64,000 nt of DNA. It comes from VMCP01 sp964408945. Lineage in GTDB: Bacteria > Bacteroidota > Bacteroidia > NS11-12g > UBA955. A program made the translations under genes and the position numbers. Within the stretch, counting starts at the first letter, position 1. Every line of letters starts with the position of its first letter. The stretch covers positions 1-64,000 of the forward strand of contig CAYPBJ010000007.1 in assembly GCA_964408945.1 (NCBI GenBank). Reading direction: 5' to 3'. Below are positions 53,708 to 62,167 of this stretch, one piece after another. A model generated the notes under the pieces. That model saw nothing but the letters and a program-made list of their open reading frames with translations, did not search any database and was not told the origin of the DNA.

Positions 53708-54448
53708 TTAAGATTTAAATATTTCCCATGCTTTTTCAGCCTGGATTTGCAACATATATTTCCCGTTCATCGTTTTAATGCCGTAAGCTTGAGCCATGGC
53801 CATTAATTCGGTGGTAGTAGGATTGTAAATTAAGTCAATTAAGGAACAAGAAGAATCGAATTTTCTCAAGGAATGCAGAGGAGAAGCGTCTGTGTCTGGC
53901 CACATGCCTACCGGGGTGCAGTTTACCAATAATGTTTCGGTAAAGTGCTGATCAGGTAGAGTTAAGCCCATGCTCCTACTAACGTAAATAAATGGAATTT
54001 CGTGTGTGTTTAATACAGCTTTTATTGCTTTCGATGATCCACCAGTGCCGATGATAATGGCTTGTTTTGGTTTCCGGGGAAGTAAATTTAAGGATTCTTC
54101 GAAGCCAAAATAATCGGTATTGTGACCGTAAAGGTGGGTTTGGTTGTCAATTCGTTCAATTTTAACGGTATTGACAGCGCCTATGGCTTTTGCTTGAGGT
54201 GAAATATGGGTTAATAAAGGAATGATGTCTGTTTTAAAAGGAATTGTGACATTGAACCCTATTAAGTTAGATTGGGAGTGAATGAGTGAGGTAACCGAAT
54301 TTATATGGTCTAAGGGAAACAGTGAATATTGACCGTGTAAATATCCTTCGGAAGAAAAAAAATCAGAAAAAATTTGGGGCGAACGGGAGTGTTCAACCGG
54401 ATTTCCAATGAGTCCGAGCAAAAAAGGCTGGAGTTTGGAAATGGGCAT
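53708..54448 (-). CDS. aroE: Shikimate dehydrogenase
   Basis: This 246-aa enzyme reduces 3-dehydroshikimate with NADPH in aromatic amino-acid synthesis. It has GLIGNPVEHSRSPQIF (substrate-binding start, about residues 12-27), GFNVTIPFKTDII with the catalytic Lys, AIGAVNTVK and the nucleotide-binding GTGGSSKAI. NTDYFGF and a C-terminal KTMNGKYMLQIQAEKA-type segment complete the family. It is slightly short for AroE but all active-site motifs are present. It lies between the aminopeptidase and the DedA-family gene, all on the minus strand with gaps of 2-3 bp. Confidence 0.95.
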   Translation of the reverse strand: MPISKLQPFLLGLIGNPVEHSRSPQIFSDFFSSEGYLHGQYSLFPLDHINSVTSLIHSQSNLIGFNVTIPFKTDIIPLLTHISPQAKAIGAVNTVKIERIDNQTHLYGHNTDYFGFEESLNLLPRKPKQAIIIGTGGSSKAIKAVLNTHEIPFIYVSRSMGLTLPDQHFTETLLVNCTPVGMWPDTDASPLHSLRKFDSSCSLIDLIYNPTTTELMAMAQAYGIKTMNGKYMLQIQAEKAWEIFKS

Positions 54449-54451
54449 GGT

Positions 54452-55099
54452 TTATTTTTTGAATTTGGATTTCAGTGCCTGATAGATCATGGGCAACACA
54501 GAGATTCCAATGATGCCGAAGACCACAGTTTCAAAATGTTCTTTAACCCAAGGATGGTTTCCAAGGGCGTATCCCAAGGAAGTAATAGAGGTCACCCAAA
54601 GAACGGCGCCGGCAATGCAATAGGTCAAAAATTTTCCGTAGGTCATGGAACCCATGCCAGCTGCGAAAGGTGCGAAAGTTCTTACGATGGGAACAAAACG
54701 CGCCATGATGAGGGTGTATCCGCCGTGTTTGGCATAAAATTCTTCGGTTTGAGTGAGGTATTCGCGTTTGAGCAATTTCCAATTGAGGTCAAAAACCCTG
54801 GTTCCAAAGCGAGAACCAATGAAATAATTGGTGTTATCACCCAAAAGGGCCGCGACAATTAGTAGAGGAATGAGTACAAAAATATTCAACGTATTGTCAA
54901 GAGCAGCGATAGAACCAGCCGCAAAGAGCAAAGAGTCTCCCGGCAATAATGGCATTACTACAAGGCCGGTTTCAGTGAAAACAATGGCAAAAAGAATGAG
55001 GTAGGTTAAATTTTTATAGGTGCCTACCAAATAAGTGAGTTTCTCGTCTAAATGCAGGAGCCAATCGCTGAAAAAGTCTAAGATGCTAAGAATAGTCAT
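54452..55099 (-). CDS. DedA family membrane protein
   Basis: This 215-aa protein has about five hydrophobic segments and the DedA/SNARE-associated core: FTETGLVVMPLLPGDSLLFAAG (about residues 40-61), GSRFGTRVFDL, and ARFVPIVRTFAPFAAGMGSM with the conserved arginine. DedA proteins are now regarded as lipid flippases, including for undecaprenyl phosphate. The specific substrate here is unknown. It is divergent from the small lipoprotein gene at 55148. Confidence 0.9.
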   Translation of the reverse strand: MTILSILDFFSDWLLHLDEKLTYLVGTYKNLTYLILFAIVFTETGLVVMPLLPGDSLLFAAGSIAALDNTLNIFVLIPLLIVAALLGDNTNYFIGSRFGTRVFDLNWKLLKREYLTQTEEFYAKHGGYTLIMARFVPIVRTFAPFAAGMGSMTYGKFLTYCIAGAVLWVTSITSLGYALGNHPWVKEHFETVVFGIIGISVLPMIYQALKSKFKK

Positions 55100-55147
55100 G
55101 AAGCAAAGTTCAGTGATTTACTTGAAATCACCTTATATTCGCGATGT

Positions 55148-55264
55148 ATGATGCGAAAATTCTTGTTGACAGTGGCTTGTTTTTTGGTGATTGGAACCAT
55201 CGTTTCTTGCGGAACTCCTCGTCCTCGCACCCAGAAGAAGGGTGGGTGCAATTGCGGATTTTGA
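55148..55264 (+). CDS. 38-aa lipoprotein with C-terminal CNC motif
   Basis: This small gene encodes a hydrophobic signal (about residues 5-19) with lipobox IVSC (Cys21). A short basic, Pro/Arg-rich mature part of 18 residues (GTPRPRTQKKGG then CNCGF) follows. The ATGs at 55148 and 55151 are in frame. The stop lies two bases before the ahcY promoter element. A near-consensus TATATTCG precedes it. Similar short Bacteroidota lipoproteins are known to me only as hypotheticals. The CNC pair could bind metal or form disulfides. Confidence 0.65.
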   Translation: MMRKFLLTVACFLVIGTIVSCGTPRPRTQKKGGCNCGF

Positions 55265-55266
55265 AC

Positions 55267-55274
55267 TATCTTTG
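55267..55274 (+). promoter_or_regulatory. -7 promoter element TATCTTTG of ahcY
   Basis: Perfect TAnnTTTG 18 nt before the ahcY ATG at 55293 and directly after the small lipoprotein stop. Confidence 0.6.
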
Positions 55275-55292
55275 CAGTTCGAAAGTTCGAAC

Positions 55293-56606
55293 ATGTCTAC
55301 AGCATCAACCTATATTCCTTACAAAGTAAAAGATATCTCACTTGCAGAGTGGGGTAGAAAAGAAATTAAATTGGCCGAAGCCGAAATGCCTGGATTGATG
55401 GCATTGCGCGATGAATTCGGTGCATCAAAACCATTAGCAGGGGCTCGCATTGCGGGTTGCCTTCACATGACCATTCAAACTGCCGTTTTGATTGAAACGT
55501 TGGTTGAATTGGGAGCAGATGTTACTTGGAGTTCTTGTAACATTTTCTCAACTCAAGATCACGCTGCTGCTGCTATTGCCGCTGCAGGTATTCCTGTATA
55601 TGCTTGGAAAGGCATGACAGAAGAAGAATTTGATTGGTGTATTGAGCAAACCTTATTCTTTGGAGAAGATCGTCAACCTTTGAATATGATTTTGGATGAT
55701 GGAGGTGATTTGACCAACATGTGTCTAGATCGTTATCCTGAATTGGTTGCTGGTATTCGCGGAATTTCAGAAGAAACCACAACCGGTGTTCACCGTTTGT
55801 ACGAGCGCATGGTAAAAGGTACTTTGCCTTTGCCAGCGATCAACATCAACGACTCAGTTACTAAGAGCAAATTTGACAACAAATACGGTTGTAAAGAAAG
55901 TTTGGTGGATGCGATTCGTCGTGCTACCGACACTATGATGGCCGGTAAAGTTGCTGTTGTTTGTGGATACGGTGACGTGGGTAAAGGTTCTGCGGAAAGT
56001 TTGCGCGGAGCTGGTGCTCGTGTCATTGTGACTGAAGTAGATCCTATCTGTGCACTTCAAGCTGCTATGGATGGTTTCCAGGTATTGCGTCTTGAAACTG
56101 CTATTCCTTTGGTTGATATCGTGGTTACTGCAACTGGTAACTGCAATATCGTTACTGATAAGCATTTTAAAGCGATGAAAGACAAAACCATCGTTTGTAA
56201 TATTGGTCATTTCGACAATGAAATTGATATGGCTTGGTTGAATAAAAACTACGGTTCAGCGAAATACACTGTGAAGCCTCAAGTTGATATTTTCAATGTT
56301 GACGGACGTGAAGTGATTGTATTAGCTGAAGGTCGTTTGGTGAATTTGGGTTGCGCAATGGGTCACCCAAGTTTTGTGATGAGTAACAGTTTCACCAACC
56401 AAACTTTGGCTCAAATGGAATTGTGGATGAACCACGGCAAATACAAAAACGAAGTTTATGTGTTGCCTAAGCACCTAGATGAGAAAGTGGCAAAATTGCA
56501 CTTGGCGAAGATTGGTGTTGAATTGACTGAATTGACTCCTGAGCAAGCTGATTACATTGGCGTGTCTTTGAGTGGTCCATTCAAGCGCGACGAATACCGT
56601 TACTAA
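55293..56606 (+). CDS. ahcY: Adenosylhomocysteinase
   Basis: This 437-aa enzyme hydrolyses S-adenosyl-L-homocysteine to adenosine and homocysteine, keeping methylation going. It has the substrate-side segments SLAEWGRKEIKLAE, LHMTIQTAVLIETL and SSCNIFSTQDHAAAA. The NAD-binding motif is GYGDVGKGSAESLRG, and the C-terminal FKRDEYRY is the usual end. Length and motifs are those of the bacterial short form. The ATG at 55293 follows the promoter; longer frames upstream would run through the small lipoprotein gene. It converges with the polytopic membrane gene after 7 bp. Confidence 0.97.
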   Translation: MSTASTYIPYKVKDISLAEWGRKEIKLAEAEMPGLMALRDEFGASKPLAGARIAGCLHMTIQTAVLIETLVELGADVTWSSCNIFSTQDHAAAAIAAAGIPVYAWKGMTEEEFDWCIEQTLFFGEDRQPLNMILDDGGDLTNMCLDRYPELVAGIRGISEETTTGVHRLYERMVKGTLPLPAININDSVTKSKFDNKYGCKESLVDAIRRATDTMMAGKVAVVCGYGDVGKGSAESLRGAGARVIVTEVDPICALQAAMDGFQVLRLETAIPLVDIVVTATGNCNIVTDKHFKAMKDKTIVCNIGHFDNEIDMAWLNKNYGSAKYTVKPQVDIFNVDGREVIVLAEGRLVNLGCAMGHPSFVMSNSFTNQTLAQMELWMNHGKYKNEVYVLPKHLDEKVAKLHLAKIGVELTELTPEQADYIGVSLSGPFKRDEYRY

Positions 56607-56613
56607 TCAGTTT

Positions 56614-57909
56614 TCATTGGATGCGGTAAGCATCTTTTGAAAGACCAGAAAAATACCGTTGATTGAGTTGATGATTCTTCAACGGATAAGCAAAAGAAGC
56701 CCCTCGGAATTCATTTTTTCCCAGGGGCTTTTTGTTGCTGTTGGATTTTAAATCGTATAGCGTAGCGCTATCAGATAAGCAAAAGGTAACGGGTTTTGAT
56801 GAGTTAAGGTGGGTGCTGTAAATTAAGGATTCGTAAGGAATGGCCCATGCTATTCCAAAAACATCGGGGTGAAACTCGTTGTACGATGTGATTATTTTGA
56901 GCCCATTTTTAGAAAGGTCTTGAGCAGTTTGAATTTTTGTTGTTAATTCTTGCAGTCGATGTCTATGGAAATTGGCTTGCTTGACGAGGAAAAAACATCC
57001 CCAGAAAAAAACAACCGCAACCGAATATTGTAGGCGTGTGCTTTTATCAGAATTTATTAGCGGCAGCGCGATAATGAGCCAGAGTGGAGCGTAACTTTTC
57101 TGCATCATCATACCGGAGTCGCCGTCTTGATAAAGATGGGTGATGAAAAATGTGGTAAGCAAAACAGCCGCCATATAAGTATATCGTTGTTTGCCTTGAA
57201 AAACGACGATTCCCCCAATAAAAACGATGAGATAAGGCAACGCCCATCCCCCAAAAATAGACGTGTAAAAATAGTGCCATCCCCAGCTTTGAAACACGTT
57301 TTGAAGGTGAAAGAACTTGCCAAGAATTTCTGATTCGTAGCCAGAAGCAGGAATGAGTGTTAATTTAATCAAGGCGGTGGCGACTAGGCTGAAAATGTGA
57401 AATGGCTTCTGAAAAAGAGAAACAGCAATCAGGGCAGGGAGTATTCCAGGGTGTGCCAAATACGCGGTGGTGGCCCATAGGAAAATTAGGGGTTTTCGGG
57501 TTTCTAGGGTGAAAAGTCCCCCGAAAATCAATGCCAAAATCATTTCGGCGGTGCCTAAAAATTGGAATTCAGGGCCAGTAATGAGAAAGATTCCCAAGAA
57601 ATAAAAACTCCATTGGGGCTTTTTGAATTGTGCAGTTGAATACCAACTAGCAGCGAACGCCCATGCCAATGGAGTGAGAGACAGTAACGACGCCACGGCT
57701 TGAATGGGTAAATGTATATAAACCGCGATTTGGGCCGGGAATAAGTTCAAATATTGGGAAAAACGGAAATGTTCTACCGCCGGAAAACGGTTGAGCACAT
57801 TGAAAAGGGTAAAGGCACTGTCGGCGTACAGAGTGCGTTCCCAGGTGAAAATGAATGCCAGTAGGAATAGCGATAACCAGACGCTGACGTTAAACTTCCA
57901 CGAGGTCAT
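56614..57909 (-). CDS. Polytopic membrane protein of unknown function
   Basis: This 431-aa protein has about ten hydrophobic segments with short loops, and one loop of about 100 residues at the C-terminal side. It shows the general layout of GT-C-like membrane glycosyltransferases, but no family motif could be confirmed. The start at 57909 overlaps the end of parE by 20 bp, so translation may be coupled; longer frames start further inside parE. Its stop is 7 bp from that of ahcY. Confidence 0.6.
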   Translation of the reverse strand: MTSWKFNVSVWLSLFLLAFIFTWERTLYADSAFTLFNVLNRFPAVEHFRFSQYLNLFPAQIAVYIHLPIQAVASLLSLTPLAWAFAASWYSTAQFKKPQWSFYFLGIFLITGPEFQFLGTAEMILALIFGGLFTLETRKPLIFLWATTAYLAHPGILPALIAVSLFQKPFHIFSLVATALIKLTLIPASGYESEILGKFFHLQNVFQSWGWHYFYTSIFGGWALPYLIVFIGGIVVFQGKQRYTYMAAVLLTTFFITHLYQDGDSGMMMQKSYAPLWLIIALPLINSDKSTRLQYSVAVVFFWGCFFLVKQANFHRHRLQELTTKIQTAQDLSKNGLKIITSYNEFHPDVFGIAWAIPYESLIYSTHLNSSKPVTFCLSDSATLYDLKSNSNKKPLGKNEFRGASFAYPLKNHQLNQRYFSGLSKDAYRIQ

Positions 57910-59749
57910 TTTTCTCAATGTAAAGATTGTCAATGATGAACTCTTGACGTTCAGGGGTGTTTTTGCCCATGTAATATTTCAATAGTTTTTCAATGTTTGC
58001 ATCTTCTTTGAGAATGACCGGTTCTAACCTGATGTCGTTGCCAATGAATTTACCAAATTCGTCGGGTGAGATTTCTCCCAATCCTTTGAATCGGGTGATT
58101 TCGGGCTTAGGACCTAACTTTTTAATGGCATCTTGCCTTTCTCTGTCTGAAAAACAATAAATGGTTTCTTTTTTATTTCTAACCCTGAAAAGGGGAGTTT
58201 GTAAAATGTATAGATGTCCATTTCTTACCAAATCAGGGAAGAATTGCAGAAAGAAAGTCATCATCAACAACCTGATGTGCATTCCGTCAACGTCGGCATC
58301 GGTAGCGATAACAATGTTGTTGTACCTCAGGTTTTCAAGCGACTCTTCGATATCTAGTGCGTGTTGAAGAAGATTGAATTCTTCGTTTTCGTAAACAATT
58401 TTCTTTTTTAGTCCGTAGCAGTTCAACGGTTTACCTCTCAGAGAAAATACCGCTTGAAGATCAGGATTACGGCTCTTGGTGATGCTTCCGCTTGCTGAAT
58501 CTCCCTCGGTGATGAACAAAGTAGACTCGTATCGTTCTTCCTTTTTGTGGTCAGGAAGGTGGGTTCGGCAATCGCGCAACTTTTTGTTGTGGAGGTTGGC
58601 TCTTTTGGCTCTTTCCTTGGCCAGCTTTTGAACGCCTGCCATGTCTTTTCTTTCTCTTTCGTTCTGAAGGATTTTCTTGATCAGGGCGTCTGCGGTTGCT
58701 GGATTTTGGTGGAGATAGTCGTCTAGTTGTTTTTTGACAAATTCAAAAACGGCAGATTTTAGGGATTGTCCGCCGGGCTCCATTTCTTGGCTACCCAATT
58801 TGGTTTTGGTTTGACTCTCAAAAACGGGTTCTACCACGCGTAAACTCACTGCCGCCGTAATGGAACTTCTGATGTCAGCGGCATCATAATCTTTCTTGTA
58901 AAACTCACGAATGGTTCTGACATAAGCTTCTCTGAATGCCTGTAGGTGAGTTCCACCTTGAGTAGTATACTGTCCGTTGACAAAAGAGTAGTATTCTTCG
59001 CCGTAAGCCTCTGTATGGGTCATTGCAATTTCAAAGTCTTCGCCCTTAAGATGAATGACGGGATATAATGCACTTTCCGGTGGTACTTTGGTTTCTAATA
59101 GGTCTAAAAGTCCTCTTCGAGAAGCAAAATTCTCACCGTTGTATTTTATGGTCAGTTGACTGTTGAGATAGGTATAGTTTTTAACCTGCTCTCTGATGAA
59201 ATCTTGAATGAACCGGTAATTTTTAAAAATGGTATTGTCGGGTTCAAAAACCAACAACGTTCCGTTGGGTTGATCAGAAGATTCTTCATGGTGATCACCG
59301 GTCAGTTCACCTCGATTGAATTCAGCTCGTTTTGATTTTCCGTCTCTGAAACTTTGTACTAGGAAATAGCTGCTGAGAGCGTTTACAGCTTTCAGACCCA
59401 CCCCGTTAAGTCCCACAGATTTTTGGAAGGCACGGCTGTCGTATTTACCACCGGTATTGATTTTGGAAACCACGTCAACTACCTTCCCCAAGGGAATTCC
59501 TCGTCCAAAGTCTCTGACGGTTACTTTTTCATCAGTGATGTTCACTTCTATGCGTTTTCCATTGCCCATCACGTGCTCATCAATGGAGTTGTCAATAACC
59601 TCTTTAATGAGAACGTAAATGCCGTCATCGGGCGATTTTCCGTCGCCCAATTTGCCAATGTACATACCTGGTCTCAGTCGGATATGTTCTTTCCAATCCA
59701 GACTACGAATTTCGTTTTCGGTATATTGTGGTTGCAGTTGGTCACTCAT
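57890..59749 (-). CDS. parE: DNA topoisomerase IV subunit B
   Basis: This 619-aa type IIA topoisomerase ATPase subunit has the GHKL motifs EVIDNSIDEHVMG, DFGRGIPLG and GLNGVGLKAVNALS. The TOPRIM domain has FITEGDSASGS and ATDADVDGMHIRLLMM, and the C-terminal region ends IRLEPVILKEDANIEKL. Compared with GyrB, the C-terminal part is shorter and the conserved start ENEIRSLDWKEHIRLRPGMYIG resembles the ParE group of Bacteroidota. It should work with ParC, which is not adjacent here; the neighbour is the unrelated membrane protein gene instead. Confidence 0.93.
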   Translation of the reverse strand: MSDQLQPQYTENEIRSLDWKEHIRLRPGMYIGKLGDGKSPDDGIYVLIKEVIDNSIDEHVMGNGKRIEVNITDEKVTVRDFGRGIPLGKVVDVVSKINTGGKYDSRAFQKSVGLNGVGLKAVNALSSYFLVQSFRDGKSKRAEFNRGELTGDHHEESSDQPNGTLLVFEPDNTIFKNYRFIQDFIREQVKNYTYLNSQLTIKYNGENFASRRGLLDLLETKVPPESALYPVIHLKGEDFEIAMTHTEAYGEEYYSFVNGQYTTQGGTHLQAFREAYVRTIREFYKKDYDAADIRSSITAAVSLRVVEPVFESQTKTKLGSQEMEPGGQSLKSAVFEFVKKQLDDYLHQNPATADALIKKILQNERERKDMAGVQKLAKERAKRANLHNKKLRDCRTHLPDHKKEERYESTLFITEGDSASGSITKSRNPDLQAVFSLRGKPLNCYGLKKKIVYENEEFNLLQHALDIEESLENLRYNNIVIATDADVDGMHIRLLMMTFFLQFFPDLVRNGHLYILQTPLFRVRNKKETIYCFSDRERQDAIKKLGPKPEITRFKGLGEISPDEFGKFIGNDIRLEPVILKEDANIEKLLKYYMGKNTPERQEFIIDNLYIEKNDLVEV

Positions 59750-59829
59750 TGTAGCAATTTTAACTCAATAATTGCAAATGCTGTTCGCAAGTTTTTCACA
59801 ACTGCGATGGTAATGCCTATTTTCGCAGT

Positions 59830-60390
59830 ATGAAAAGGTTTCAGCGATTGTTTTTTTTCGGGGGATTTTTAATCTTCTTAGGATTTCTAGCATCTTGCCA
59901 ATCTGAAATTGACCGTGACCTCAAAGCGGTAAATGAATTGAAAGCACTTCTTCCTGAGGATGTCAACAAACTCAACATTGATAGTTTGCCTCGCAACGCT
60001 GATTCAATCTTGGAAGCCTTTATAACGAAATATCCTAAACACGCCGAAAGCGAATTTTTGTGTTTTCAATTGGTCAATGTAACCGGAAAGCGTGGCGAGA
60101 CGGAGAAGTTAAAATCGGCACAATGGGCAGACTTCTATTTGAAAAATTATTCATCAAACAAGGCCCGCAGGCTAGATATGGCGTTATACGCCGCCTATTA
60201 TTTTGAGAAATTCGGTGTTTACGATGAGGCTTTGAGGCTTTACGAAATGATTAGAGATAGTTTTCCTGATAATCCGTTGAGTCAAGGTGCAGCTCAGTCC
60301 GCCAAAATGATTCGCAGCGGTTTGGTGACTCCTGAGCAACAATTAGAGGCGTTGTTGAAACAACAGGGCGATTCTGTGAAATCTAAATAA
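59830..60390 (+). CDS. TPR-like lipoprotein
   Basis: This 186-aa protein has a lipobox (LGFLASC, Cys23). A helical mature part has repeated helix pairs (about residues 100-150, YAAYYFEKFGVYDEALRLYEMI) resembling tetratricopeptide units. A near-consensus TATTTTCG lies 4 nt before the ATG. It is followed by the epimerase gene after one base, so the two form a unit. Function is unknown; tetratricopeptide lipoproteins often act as assembly factors in the envelope. Confidence 0.7.
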   Translation: MKRFQRLFFFGGFLIFLGFLASCQSEIDRDLKAVNELKALLPEDVNKLNIDSLPRNADSILEAFITKYPKHAESEFLCFQLVNVTGKRGETEKLKSAQWADFYLKNYSSNKARRLDMALYAAYYFEKFGVYDEALRLYEMIRDSFPDNPLSQGAAQSAKMIRSGLVTPEQQLEALLKQQGDSVKSK

Positions 60391-60391
60391 T

Positions 60392-61435
60392 ATGAAGATT
60401 TTAGTCACTGGTGCCACCGGATTTATTGGCAGTCATGTAGTTCAGCAATTGCAACGAGCAGGCCATGATTTGGTATTGTGCCATCGTGAAGGCAAGTCTA
60501 GTTGGAAGTTATTTGATTCTGTTGCCCGTATTTACAATGCATCTCCAAATGGACAAGGTCATTCTGTTCACGATGAGGGGATGTTGCGCTTTAAGGGTTC
60601 TTTGAAAGAATATGCGGAAAGATTGATTCCGTATGAATTTTCAGATACAGAATTGTATTTGAGTGAGGGTTTTGAAAAGGTATCGGTTGACTTGATAGAT
60701 TACGATGAAGTTTTAGAGTCGGTGAGTTCTTCAGATTTTGATGCGGTGGTTCACTGTGCAGCGATCATTTCTTTCCATCCAAAAGACAGAGAAAAAATGC
60801 TTCGAGACAATGTTGAAGGCACCCGTAATTTGGTCAATGCGTGTTTAAAAAAAGGCGTGAAAAACTTCCTACATGTGAGTTCAATTGCCGCATTAGGAAG
60901 ACCTGTTGAAGAGGGCCCCATCACCCTTGACACACCCTGGGAAGAAGATTCGCCGTACAATACTGATTATGCGTTAAGCAAATACTATGCTGAATTAGAA
61001 GTTTGGAGGGGAAAGGAAGAGGGACTGAATGTGAAGGTATTTTACCCTGGTGTGGTTTTGGGACAAGGAGATGGAAATACCAGTTCAAAGCAAGTGATTG
61101 ATGTGGTGAAAAATGGCAATCCACTTTATCCAGTGGGCTCCAACGGTTTCGTATTTGTTGAGGACCTCGCCAAAAAGATCACTGATGAATTGCCATTTAG
61201 ATTGGAAAATGAAAAACAACGATTCTTGTGTGTTTCACACAACCTCACCTTCGAGAAATTAATAATTTCAGTGGCTGATGCCTATGGTTACAAGCCGGCT
61301 AAATGGCCGTTGAAGGGCACTATATATGGATTAGTTTACGGAGTTGCTCAGTTCTGTGAATGGTTTGGGATACGCATTCCCATCACCACGGAGTTGATGA
61401 AAAGTACCAGTAAGGCTTCTGTGTATAAAGACTAA
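60392..61435 (+). CDS. NAD-dependent epimerase/dehydratase family protein
   Basis: This 347-aa extended short-chain dehydrogenase has the nucleotide-binding motif ILVTGATGFIGSHVV (residues 3-17), the catalytic YALSKYYAE (YxxxK, about residues 192-200) and the HVSSIAALG serine region. The substrate is not clear from sequence; sugar nucleotides and dihydroflavonol-type compounds are both possible. It starts one base after the upstream lipoprotein gene stop. It converges with the gene at 61446. Confidence 0.88.
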   Translation: MKILVTGATGFIGSHVVQQLQRAGHDLVLCHREGKSSWKLFDSVARIYNASPNGQGHSVHDEGMLRFKGSLKEYAERLIPYEFSDTELYLSEGFEKVSVDLIDYDEVLESVSSSDFDAVVHCAAIISFHPKDREKMLRDNVEGTRNLVNACLKKGVKNFLHVSSIAALGRPVEEGPITLDTPWEEDSPYNTDYALSKYYAELEVWRGKEEGLNVKVFYPGVVLGQGDGNTSSKQVIDVVKNGNPLYPVGSNGFVFVEDLAKKITDELPFRLENEKQRFLCVSHNLTFEKLIISVADAYGYKPAKWPLKGTIYGLVYGVAQFCEWFGIRIPITTELMKSTSKASVYKD

Positions 61436-61445
61436 ATTTCGGAAA

Positions 61446-62141
61446 TTAACGAGTAGGTGAATAAGGGCTAACGTAAGTGCTCTTTTTGGTGGTTTTTTTC
61501 TTGAAATCACCGCGTTTCCAAGCTTCAAAGAATTGCATCCAAGCGGTTGGACTTAAATACCTCTGGGGAGGGACTTGATTGTAGTAATATAACTGTTCGG
61601 CTCTATTTCGAGCAAGCAACGCTTGAGCTTGAGATGCATCTGCGGGTCGTTGACGGAGTTCTTCCTTGACAGCTTCATTTTCAAGGTTTTTACGGGCTCT
61701 TTCAAGTGGGTCATCAGGAATATCTCTATTGACAAATTCGTGATTGAATAAGGTTTTCAGTGGAAGTGCTTTAATGAAGATTGCAGACAAATGGATGGTG
61801 TCTTGGGTCATTAATTTTACTACAGAATAGCGGTTACTTGAAAGAGTATCGGGAATGACGTGATATGAACTGACTTTTTCAACTTGTACAAAATACACAG
61901 TATCGCCTTTTCTAACAACAACATCAAAGAATCCATTGTCATCTGAGTAGCCTATGAGTCCACGCCTAGAGCTTTTGATGCTTACCAATGGAATTGGTTT
62001 TAAGCTATCAGAGGTGAGTACCAAGCCGGTGAACAAGATGTAAGGATTATTGTTTTGGGGTTTGCGTTGAGCAAATAGGTGATTGCTAAGAAGAAGGAAT
62101 ACAAAGAGAGCGAATATCCCCCGAAAAGCCCCGAAACTCAT
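61446..62141 (-). CDS. Exported protein with carboxypeptidase-regulatory-like domain
   Basis: This 231-aa protein has a signal peptide (ending near SNHLFAQ) and a beta-sandwich domain (about residues 33-125) with FTGLVLTSDSLKPIPLVSIKSS and GYSDDNGFFDVVVRKGDTVYF. This is the CarboxypepD_reg-like fold common in Bacteroidota outer-membrane proteins. The C-terminal half is helical, charged and basic at the end, with no known domain. It may be a small surface or periplasmic scaffold. Its function is unassigned. Confidence 0.78.
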   Translation of the reverse strand: MSFGAFRGIFALFVFLLLSNHLFAQRKPQNNNPYILFTGLVLTSDSLKPIPLVSIKSSRRGLIGYSDDNGFFDVVVRKGDTVYFVQVEKVSSYHVIPDTLSSNRYSVVKLMTQDTIHLSAIFIKALPLKTLFNHEFVNRDIPDDPLERARKNLENEAVKEELRQRPADASQAQALLARNRAEQLYYYNQVPPQRYLSPTAWMQFFEAWKRGDFKKKTTKKSTYVSPYSPTR

Positions 62142-62167
62142 ATTTACGAAGATAATGAAAAATTAAC

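Noticed and set aside
54374..54862. 162-aa + strand frame
   Set aside because: Antisense to aroE and the DedA-family gene, which have clear family motifs.
59423..59833. 136-aa + strand frame
   Set aside because: Antisense to parE; no signal or domain.
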